Positions 28,093 to 35,260 of a DNA stretch of 56,386 bases are shown here, piece by piece; position 1 is the stretch's first letter, and the number at the start of each line of letters is the position of its first letter. The notes beneath the pieces were generated by a model, which searched no databases, was not told the DNA's origin, and was given only the letters and a program-made list of their open reading frames with translations. The translations under genes were made by a program, and so were the position numbers. The stretch is from assembly GCF_006539825.1 (NCBI RefSeq), contig NZ_BJNT01000025.1, forward strand, positions 1-56,386. The letters run 5' to 3'. This DNA comes from Corynebacterium variabile (GTDB taxonomy: Bacteria; Actinomycetota; Actinomycetes; Mycobacteriales; Mycobacteriaceae).

Positions 28093-29973
28093 CTACTCCG
28101 CGCCCCCTGTACCGGCCGCGTCAGCCGGGTCGACAATGTCCACGTCATCCCCGGCACCACCGGCGGCGAACTGGCTGCGGTACAGGTCCGCATAGGCGCC
28201 GTCGAGTTCCAGCAGCTCCTCATGGGAACCCTGCTCCACGATCGCACCCTCGACCATCACGAGGATCCGGTCGGCGTCCCGGATCGTGGACAGCCGGTGC
28301 GCGATGACGAATGAGGTCCGGTCCGCCCGGATCGCGTTCATCGCCTGCTGCACCAGAACCTCGGTGCGGGTGTCCACCGACGATGTCGCCTCATCGAGGA
28401 TCAGCAGCTCAGGGGCACGCAGGAAGGCGCGGGCAATGGTGATCAGCTGCCGCTCTCCGGCAGAGACCGAGCCACCGTCCTGGTCGATGACCGTGTCATA
28501 GCCCTCCGGCAGCGCATGGACGAACCGGTCGACATAGGCCGCCTTCGCCGCGTCGATCACTTCCGGGTCCGTGGCCTCCAGCCGGCCGTAGCGGATGTTC
28601 TCCATGATCGTGCCCTCGAACAGCACCGCGTCCTGCAGCACCATGCCGGTGCGCGAGCGCAGGTCAGCGCGGGTCATGGCGCGGGTATCCGCACCGTCGA
28701 GCCGGATGGAACCACCGGTGACCTCGTAGAACCGCATGATGAGGTTCACCAGTGTCGTCTTACCGGCACCGGTCGGACCGACGATCGCGATCGTCTGCCC
28801 CGGCTCCACGGTGAGGTCAAGGTCCGTGATCAGGGGCTCGGTGTCCGCCCCGCCGTAGCCGAAGGAGACGTCCCGGAACTCCACCCGGCCCGGCTTCTGA
28901 CCGGTGGTGAGCTCCGGCGTCACCGGATCGGCCGGGTCGGCGTCCTCCTCGTCGGCGTCGAGCAGCTCGAAGACACGCTCGGTGGAGGCGAGCCCGGACT
29001 GCAGCATCGTCATCATCCCGGCGACCTCCGACAGCGGCTGGTTGAACTCGCGCGAGTAGGTGATGAACGCCGTCGCCGCACCCAGGGTCATCGACCCGCC
29101 GGCGACCCTCAGCCCGCCGGCCACCGCGATGACCACGTAGGACAACCAGGTGAGGAACTGCATCAGCGGCATCATCGACCCGGACAGGAACTGCGCCTTC
29201 GCGCTCGCCCGGTACATCGACTCATTGCGGCGGGTGAATTCCTCGGCCATCTCCTCCTGCCGACCGTAGGCGACGACGAGGTCGTGCCCGGTGAAGGACT
29301 CCTCGACATGACCGTTGACCCGACCGGTCTCACGCCACTGGGAGCCGTACTCCTTCTGGGCCCGACCACCGATCACGCCGACGATCACGGCGGTCAGTGG
29401 CAGCACGAGCAGCGACAGCAACGTGAGCTGCCAGGACACGGTGAACATCATGACCAGCACACCGATGATCATCATCACCGAGTACACCAGCTGGCTGATC
29501 GCCTGCTGGAGCGCCTGCTGGATGTTGTCGACGTCATTGGTGGTGCGCGAGAGGATGTCGCCACGCTGGCGGGTGTCGTAGTAGTTCAGCGGCAGGTGGT
29601 GGATCTTGCGCTCCACCCGCGCGCGCAGCTCGATGACGACCGCCACGACCACCCGGTTGAGCACGAACCCCTGCAGCCAGTTGAACACCCCGGCCACGAC
29701 GTACATGCCCAGCACGATGCCGATGAGCTCACCGAGCCGACCGTAGTCGATCCCGGCACCGGGCTCGCCGCTCCACATCGTCCTGACACCGTCGTAGATG
29801 ACGTCCACGGCGTAGCCGAGCACCTTCGGCGCCCACACCGACAGGACCACACACACGGTGAGCAGGAAGAACACCCACGCCATCGCGGCCTTGCGTGCGC
29901 CCAGCAGACCGAGCATGCGCTTCGTCGCCGACCAGAACGACCGGATCTTCTGGGGCTGCTGCATCTCGTCCAT
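28093..29973 (-). CDS. Heterodimeric ABC exporter, subunit with canonical ATPase site
   Basis: 626 residues: six membrane helices (about 20-320) then an ATPase domain with Walker A GPTGAGKTTLVN near residue 398, signature SVSAGERQLITIARA, Walker B LLILDEATSSVD with the catalytic Glu, and an H loop in FVIAHRLSTI. It starts inside the stop codon of the other half-transporter (TAATG), so the two are coupled and almost surely form a heterodimer of the TM287/288 or BmrCD type. Cargo unknown: lipids or drugs are the usual substrates. It ends with an Asp/Gly/Ala-rich tail. Confidence 0.92.
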   Translation of the reverse strand: MDEMQQPQKIRSFWSATKRMLGLLGARKAAMAWVFFLLTVCVVLSVWAPKVLGYAVDVIYDGVRTMWSGEPGAGIDYGRLGELIGIVLGMYVVAGVFNWLQGFVLNRVVVAVVIELRARVERKIHHLPLNYYDTRQRGDILSRTTNDVDNIQQALQQAISQLVYSVMMIIGVLVMMFTVSWQLTLLSLLVLPLTAVIVGVIGGRAQKEYGSQWRETGRVNGHVEESFTGHDLVVAYGRQEEMAEEFTRRNESMYRASAKAQFLSGSMMPLMQFLTWLSYVVIAVAGGLRVAGGSMTLGAATAFITYSREFNQPLSEVAGMMTMLQSGLASTERVFELLDADEEDADPADPVTPELTTGQKPGRVEFRDVSFGYGGADTEPLITDLDLTVEPGQTIAIVGPTGAGKTTLVNLIMRFYEVTGGSIRLDGADTRAMTRADLRSRTGMVLQDAVLFEGTIMENIRYGRLEATDPEVIDAAKAAYVDRFVHALPEGYDTVIDQDGGSVSAGERQLITIARAFLRAPELLILDEATSSVDTRTEVLVQQAMNAIRADRTSFVIAHRLSTIRDADRILVMVEGAIVEQGSHEELLELDGAYADLYRSQFAAGGAGDDVDIVDPADAAGTGGAE

Positions 29974-31778
29974 TACTCGTCACCTCCGTTCACGGCACCG
30001 GTCAACTGCGACTCGACGATCTCCCGGTAGGTGCCGCTGGATTCCAGCAGCTCCTCATGGGTACCGCGGGCGACGATACGGCCGGCCTCCAGCACGAGGA
30101 TCTGGTCGGCCTCCCGGACGGTCGAGACGCGCTGGGCGACGGTCACCACCGCCGCGTCCGTGGTGCGCGGGGCCAGGGCCTCACGCAACGCCGCATCGGT
30201 GCGGACGTCGAGGGCGGAGAAGGAGTCGTCGAAGACGTAGATCTTCGGGGACGCCACGAGGGCGCGCGCGATACACAGGCGCTGGCGCTGACCACCGGAG
30301 ACGTCCGTTCCACCCTGGGAGATGGAGGACGCCAGGCCCGTCGCGGCGACCGCGTCCTCTGTACCGTCGGCGTCCTCTCCTTCCCCGGTGGAGCGCTCGG
30401 CGACGAAGCGGTCGGCCTGGGCGATGCGCAGGGCGTCCCACAGCTCGTCATCGGTGGCGTCCGGAGCGCCGAAACGCAGGTTGGAGGCCACCGTCCCGGA
30501 GAACAGGAAGGCCTTCTGCGGCACCAGGCCGACGCGCTCCACGATCGCGGCACGCGACATCCGGTCAACCGGTGCGCCGTCGAGGAGCACTTGACCGGCG
30601 GTCGGCTCCAGCAGCCGCGGAACAAGGTTGACCAGGGTTGTCTTGCCCGACCCGGTCGCCCCGATCACCGCGGTGGTCTGGCCGGGACGGACCGTGAAGG
30701 AGACGTCGGAGAGCACCGGCTTGTCCGCACCCGGGTAGGTGAAGGAGACATTGCGGAACTCCAGCTCGCCGCGCAGTTCCCCGGGATCCTGCGCCGTGGC
30801 CGGCTCCGCCACGGTCGGCTCATGGCCCAGGACCTTGCTGATACGCCCGGCGCAGACGATGGCGCGCGGCAGCATCATCGCCATGAACGCGCCCATCATC
30901 ACCGCCATGAGAATCTGCAGCAGATACTGCATGAACGCGGTCAGCGACCCGACCTCCATATTGCCGTCGCCGACGCGGTGCCCGCCGAACCACAGCACCG
31001 CCGCGGTCGCGACGTGCAGCAGGATCATGATCACCGGGAACATCAGTACGAAGACCTGGCCGACCTTCTCGGAGACGCGGCCGATGTCCAGGTTCGCGTC
31101 CCGGAACCGGTCGGTCTCGTGCTTCTCGCGGACGAAGGCGCGGACGACACGGATGCCGGTGATCTGTTCACGCAGGACCCCGTTGATCCGGTCGACCTTG
31201 TCCTGCATGACTTTGAACAGCGGCACCAGCTGGGCGATGAGCAGGGCCACGACGGCGAGCAGCACCGGCACGGAGACCCACACCAGCCATGACAGGGCGG
31301 CGTCCTCCCGCAGGGCCATGACGATGCCGCCGATACACATGATCGGCATGGTGACCATGAAACTCAGCGCCATCGAGGTGACCTGCTGGACCTGCTGGAC
31401 GTCATTGGTACCGCGGGTGATCAGCGTCGGCACACCGAATTCGCCCATGTCACGGGCGGAGAACCGGTCGACACTGCGGTAGACGTCCCGCCGGATGTCG
31501 CGTCCGATCCCCATCGCCACACGGGCTGCGCACCAGGTCGCGCCGACGGCGGCGATGACCTGACCGAAGGCGACGGCGAGCATGACACCACCGGTGGACC
31601 AGATGTAGCCGATGTCTCCGGTGGAGACACCCTTGTCGATGATCCGCCCGTTGAGATTGGGTAGGTAGAGGGTGGCCAGGGCGGAGATGCCCTGGAGGAT
31701 GAGGACCGCGGTCAGCAGTCCCAGATAGGGCCGCGAGTAGGCGCGGAGAAGGCGTAGCAGCTGCACATCTTCGATCAT
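29973..31778 (-). CDS. Heterodimeric ABC exporter, subunit with degenerate ATPase site
   Basis: 601 residues from the ATG at 31778; GTG 31805 is possible and neither has a ribosome binding site. Six membrane helices are followed by Walker A GATGSGKTTLVN, signature DVSGGQRQRLCIARAL and Walker B KIYVFDDSFSALD, where Asp replaces the catalytic Glu. The H-loop His is also changed (VVTVAQRVSTV has Gln). These are the marks of the non-catalytic half of a heterodimeric exporter. An insert of about 25 acidic residues lies just before the signature (STGEGEDADGTEDAV), unusual for the family. Confidence 0.92.
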   Translation of the reverse strand: MIEDVQLLRLLRAYSRPYLGLLTAVLILQGISALATLYLPNLNGRIIDKGVSTGDIGYIWSTGGVMLAVAFGQVIAAVGATWCAARVAMGIGRDIRRDVYRSVDRFSARDMGEFGVPTLITRGTNDVQQVQQVTSMALSFMVTMPIMCIGGIVMALREDAALSWLVWVSVPVLLAVVALLIAQLVPLFKVMQDKVDRINGVLREQITGIRVVRAFVREKHETDRFRDANLDIGRVSEKVGQVFVLMFPVIMILLHVATAAVLWFGGHRVGDGNMEVGSLTAFMQYLLQILMAVMMGAFMAMMLPRAIVCAGRISKVLGHEPTVAEPATAQDPGELRGELEFRNVSFTYPGADKPVLSDVSFTVRPGQTTAVIGATGSGKTTLVNLVPRLLEPTAGQVLLDGAPVDRMSRAAIVERVGLVPQKAFLFSGTVASNLRFGAPDATDDELWDALRIAQADRFVAERSTGEGEDADGTEDAVAATGLASSISQGGTDVSGGQRQRLCIARALVASPKIYVFDDSFSALDVRTDAALREALAPRTTDAAVVTVAQRVSTVREADQILVLEAGRIVARGTHEELLESSGTYREIVESQLTGAVNGGDE

Positions 31779-31918
31779 AGAGTCGGGACCGGACAGGTAC
31801 GACACGGTAACGGGTGGCAGCTACGCATCACCGCCGGTCAGAGACTCCAACTGTCGTCTGGTAATCCTCGCGTGCCTGCACACCTCCCGTCACCGCCCAG
31901 TCACCACACCAGACCCCC

Positions 31919-31954
31919 GCACCAGTCACCGCACCAGTCACCGCACCAGTCACT
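31919..31954 (+). repeat. Three 12-bp tandem repeats
   Basis: GCACCAGTCACC occurs three times head to tail (last copy ends in T), just before the ribosome binding site of the mycolyltransferase gene. It lies in the leader region and could vary in copy number. Confidence 0.8.
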
Positions 31955-31964
31955 GAGGAACCCC

Positions 31965-33242
31965 ATGGCCCCGTCCGCACAGTCCCGTCACCGCACCGCG
32001 TCCCGCACCCCGCGCTCCGTCCGCATCGCCGCCACCGTCGTCGCCGCAGCCCTGCCCGTCACCGCGGTCGCGGTCAGCCTCGACGGTGGGACGCCGGGCG
32101 CCACGGCGTCCCCTGCCCCGGCCGCCCCGGCGACCGGCCCTGCCGTGATCAACGACGCCTTCCCCACCCGCGACGCCGCGGACACCGACACCTACGTCCC
32201 CTCCGACGAGTCGGTCTGGCGCGACGCGGTCTACGACGATGCCGGCAACCGCCTGCCCAATGTCGAGGAACTCGAGGTCCACTCCCCCGCCATGGACCGC
32301 GACATCCCGGTCGTGACGATCCGGGCGAAGGAGGACGCCGCCAACGCCCCGACGATCTACCTGCTCAACGGCGCCGACGGCGGGTCCGGCAAGGCGAACT
32401 GGCTGTCCCAGACCACGGCGATCGACTTCTACGGCAACCGGATCGGTAACGTCAACGTGGTCATCCCGATGTCCGGCGGCTTCTCCTACTACACCGACTG
32501 GCAGCAGGAGTCCGTGCTCGACGGCGACGGCAACGGCAACGGCAACGGCGGCGTCCAGAAGTGGGAGACCTTCCTCACCTCGGAGCTTCCCGGCGCGATG
32601 GAGCAGGGCCACCTCGGGACCAGCAGCGACAAGCGGGCGATCGTCGGCATGTCGATGACCGGGTCGACGTCCCTGGTCTACGCCGAGCACAACCCCGGCA
32701 TGTACGACGCGGTCGGCTCCTACTCCGGCTGCCCGGCGACCAGTGGTGCCGGCGCGACGGCGGTGGACGCCACGCTGGCCATGAAGGGCACCGGTGTCAC
32801 CTACGAGCAGATGTGGCGTGACCGCAACGGTGCGACCGCCCGCTACAACGACGCACAGGTCAACGTCGCCGAACTGGGTGATCAGCAGAACATCTACGTC
32901 TCCTCCGGTACCGGACTGCTCGGTGAGCACGACGTGTGGTCCTCCCCCGACGTGAACCGGAACCTCATCAACGAGTCAACTGTCGCCGGACAGGGTAGCC
33001 CGATCGAAGCAGTGACCAACGGCTGCACCCATATGTTCAAGGCGGCGGCGGACAAGGCCGGCGTCTCCGACAACATCACCTGGAACTTCCACAACACCGG
33101 CACCCACCAGTGGGCCTACTGGCGCGAGGACATGTACCAGTCCTGGCCCACCCTCTCCGCCGGCCTGTTCGGCCCGGAGTCTGTCGCGTATGCCCAGGCG
33201 GTCGGAGACCAGGCGTACGACGACTACCACGCCTCGCTCTGA
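31965..33242 (+). CDS. Mycolyltransferase / antigen 85-like esterase
   Basis: 425 residues from the ATG at 31965, with GAGGA 6 nt upstream. A signal peptide is followed by an Ala/Pro-rich spacer. The alpha/beta hydrolase domain shows the nucleophile elbow GMSMTGSTS (Ser near residue 229; antigen 85 has GLSMAG), IYLLNGADGG near residue 128, and the catalytic His in NTGTHQWAYW near residue 388. Antigen 85 and Cmt proteins move mycolate from trehalose monomycolate to arabinogalactan or another trehalose in the outer envelope. This supports a mycolate-bearing host. A DGDGNGNGNGG loop near residue 190 is a family-atypical insertion. Confidence 0.9.
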   Translation: MAPSAQSRHRTASRTPRSVRIAATVVAAALPVTAVAVSLDGGTPGATASPAPAAPATGPAVINDAFPTRDAADTDTYVPSDESVWRDAVYDDAGNRLPNVEELEVHSPAMDRDIPVVTIRAKEDAANAPTIYLLNGADGGSGKANWLSQTTAIDFYGNRIGNVNVVIPMSGGFSYYTDWQQESVLDGDGNGNGNGGVQKWETFLTSELPGAMEQGHLGTSSDKRAIVGMSMTGSTSLVYAEHNPGMYDAVGSYSGCPATSGAGATAVDATLAMKGTGVTYEQMWRDRNGATARYNDAQVNVAELGDQQNIYVSSGTGLLGEHDVWSSPDVNRNLINESTVAGQGSPIEAVTNGCTHMFKAAADKAGVSDNITWNFHNTGTHQWAYWREDMYQSWPTLSAGLFGPESVAYAQAVGDQAYDDYHASL

Positions 33243-33257
33243 TCAGGAGTTGATCAG
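33239..33257. terminator. Hairpin spanning two convergent stop codons
   Basis: CTGATCA and TGATCAG are separated by GGAGT. The arms include the TGA of the mycolyltransferase gene and the TGA of the thymidine phosphorylase gene, which end 11 bp apart. A compact bidirectional terminator is possible though there is no T run. Confidence 0.35.
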
Positions 33258-34558
33258 TCGCCGATTCTCTCCAGGACCACGGATTCCCGGGGTTCCGGTT
33301 CTTCACCGGTGACCGTCCAGGCGTCCTCGAGGGACGCCAGTGCCCGGTCGAACCGGGCGGGATCGTCGGTGTGCAGCGAGAACAGGGGCTGCCCGGCGCG
33401 GACCCACTCGCCCACCACAGTGTGCAGCTCGATACCCGCCCCGGCCTGCACCGGGTCCTCCTTGCGCGCCCGGCCCGCCCCGAGTCGCCAGGACGCCACC
33501 CCGAATGCCAGTGCATCGGTGTGAGTCAGCCACCCGTCCCGGTCAGCAGTGACCTCGTGGGTGTGCGTGGCGGTGGGCAGGTCGGAGTCCGGATCCCCGC
33601 CCTGGGCGGTGACCATGGCCCGCCAGGAGTCCATGGCCCGACCGTCACACAGTGCGTCGGCCGGGTCAGCGTCCACGCGCACGGCAGTGAGCATCTCCCG
33701 CGCCAGCGCCACGGTCAGCTCCACCACATCCTCCGGCCCACCACCGGCGAGCACCTCGACGGCCTCACGGACCTCCAGGGCATTTCCGACGGTGCGGCCC
33801 AGCGGCCGGAACATGTCGGTGAGCAGCGCGGTGGTCGTGACCCCGGCGTCCTGCCCGATCTCCACCATCGTGGAGGCGAGCAGGCGGGCGCTCTCCCGAT
33901 CCTTCATGAACGCACCGGAGCCGACCTTCACATCGAGGACCAGCGCGCCGGTGCCCTCGGCGATCTTCTTGCTCATGACCGAGGACGCGATGAGCGGGAT
34001 GCAGTCGACGGTGCCGGTGACGTCGCGCAGGGCGTAGAGCCGTCGGTCAGCCGGGGCGAGGTCCTCCCCCGCCGCGCAGACCACGCCGCCGACATCACGC
34101 ATGATCTCCCGCATCCGTTGTGTGCTGATCTGCGCCTGCCAGCCTGGGATCGACTCCAGCTTGTCGAGGGTGCCGCCGGTATGACCGAGGCCGCGCCCGG
34201 ACAGCTGCGGTACCGCCACCCCGTAGGACGCCACGAGCGGCGTGAGCGCGAGGGTGATCTTGTCGCCGACGCCACCGGTGGAGTGCTTGTCTGCGGTGGG
34301 CTTACCCAGGTCATCGAAGTTCAGCCGGGTGCCGGAGTTCACCATGGCGGTGGTCCAGCGGGCGGTCTCCGCCCGGTCCAGGCCGTTGAGGTAGACCGCC
34401 ATGGCCAGTGCCGCCATCTGCTCCTCGGCGACGACGCCACGGGTGTACGCGTCGATGACCCAGTCGATCTGCGCGTCGGCGAGCCGGTGGCGGTCACGCT
34501 TGGCGGCGATGATGTCGACGGCGTCGAAGGGCTCCGGGTGATGGTCGGGCGTGGTCAT
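33254..34558 (-). CDS. deoA: Thymidine phosphorylase
   Basis: 434 residues. The family signature is seen as SGRGLGHTGGTLDKLESIPG near residue 120, with the phosphate-binding KHSTGGVGDK near residue 90 and VMSKKIAEG near residue 195. The enzyme cleaves thymidine (or uridine) with phosphate to the base and deoxyribose-1-phosphate in nucleoside salvage. The start lies 14 bp from the divergent cytidine deaminase start, a related salvage step. No ribosome binding site is present; a CACCAT box 6 nt before the ATG may serve a leaderless promoter. Confidence 0.93.
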   Translation of the reverse strand: MTTPDHHPEPFDAVDIIAAKRDRHRLADAQIDWVIDAYTRGVVAEEQMAALAMAVYLNGLDRAETARWTTAMVNSGTRLNFDDLGKPTADKHSTGGVGDKITLALTPLVASYGVAVPQLSGRGLGHTGGTLDKLESIPGWQAQISTQRMREIMRDVGGVVCAAGEDLAPADRRLYALRDVTGTVDCIPLIASSVMSKKIAEGTGALVLDVKVGSGAFMKDRESARLLASTMVEIGQDAGVTTTALLTDMFRPLGRTVGNALEVREAVEVLAGGGPEDVVELTVALAREMLTAVRVDADPADALCDGRAMDSWRAMVTAQGGDPDSDLPTATHTHEVTADRDGWLTHTDALAFGVASWRLGAGRARKEDPVQAGAGIELHTVVGEWVRAGQPLFSLHTDDPARFDRALASLEDAWTVTGEEPEPRESVVLERIGD

Positions 34559-34575
34559 GCCACGATGGTGCCATG
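34556..34575. promoter_or_regulatory. Interlocked divergent starts of deoA and cdd
   Basis: Two ATG codons face away from each other with 14 bp between them. The 20-bp block is a near palindrome (16 of 20), and reading outwards each gene sees CACSAT, 6 nt, ATG. Any promoter for one gene must lie within the other gene's coding region. Confidence 0.45.
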
Positions 34576-35022
34576 TCTGCTGCCTCGACTGCCCCCTCCG
34601 ATACCGCGCTGCTGGGCTTCGCCCGCGATGCCGCCACCCGCGCCTACGCCCCGTACTCGCAGTTCAGTGTGGGGGCTGCTCTGCTGCTGTCCGACGGGTC
34701 AGTGGTGACCGGCTGCAATGTGGAGAACGCCTCCTACGGGCTGGCGGTGTGTGCCGAGCGGGTCGCGGTGGGCCGGGCGGTGGCGGACGGGTTGCTGGGG
34801 ACGGGACGTGCTGCGGGCACCACGATCGAAGCCGCCGCGGTGGTGGGCCCCGGGGCGGCGCCGTGTTTCCCCTGCGGGGCATGCCGGCAAGTGCTCCACG
34901 AGTTCGGGTGCGCGCGGGTGGTGGTGGAGGGTGAGGATCCGAAGGCCGACACCCCCGCCACTCCCCTGTCGCTGCACTTCTCTGAGCTTCTGCCGCGCGC
35001 TTTCGGCCCCGGGGATCTGTGA
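34573..35022 (+). CDS. cdd: Cytidine deaminase
   Basis: 149 residues, the normal length of the tetrameric enzyme. The zinc and catalytic motif is CNVENASYGLAVCAERVAV near residue 53, with Cys and the proton-shuttling Glu, and the second ligand pair is PCGACRQVL near residue 98. It converts cytidine and deoxycytidine to uridine and deoxyuridine, which thymidine phosphorylase can then cleave. The first 14 residues are Ser/Ala/Thr-rich and dispensable-looking. Paired divergently with deoA. Confidence 0.94.
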   Translation: MSAASTAPSDTALLGFARDAATRAYAPYSQFSVGAALLLSDGSVVTGCNVENASYGLAVCAERVAVGRAVADGLLGTGRAAGTTIEAAAVVGPGAAPCFPCGACRQVLHEFGCARVVVEGEDPKADTPATPLSLHFSELLPRAFGPGDL

Positions 35023-35060
35023 TGCTGCCGTCGGCGTCCGGACCTTGTGCATTGCGTCCT

Positions 35061-35100
35061 GAGGTTGTGCGCCCGGAGGCTGGAAAATCGACACAACCTC
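35061..35100. repeat. Inverted repeat upstream of the acyltransferase gene
   Basis: GAGGTTGTG and CACAACCTC are separated by 22 bp. TCCGGAC also occurs three times within about 90 bp here. It lies in the 238-bp gap after cdd and could be an operator region; no known motif fits. Confidence 0.4.
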
Positions 35101-35260
35101 CGGACGCTGAACAGAAGATCCGGACGGCACCGGTGCCCTGACAAGGTATGGGGGGGACGGGCCAACTGCGTCGCTTTAATGTCGGTGCCGAGAGGACTAG
35201 ATTTGGCACTTCAGTCACACCACATATCCCACGTACCCAACGGAAGTCTTCGCTCGTCAG

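Noticed and set aside
28516..31292. Large plus-strand frames opposite the ABC exporter genes
   Set aside because: Shadows of the two half-transporters.
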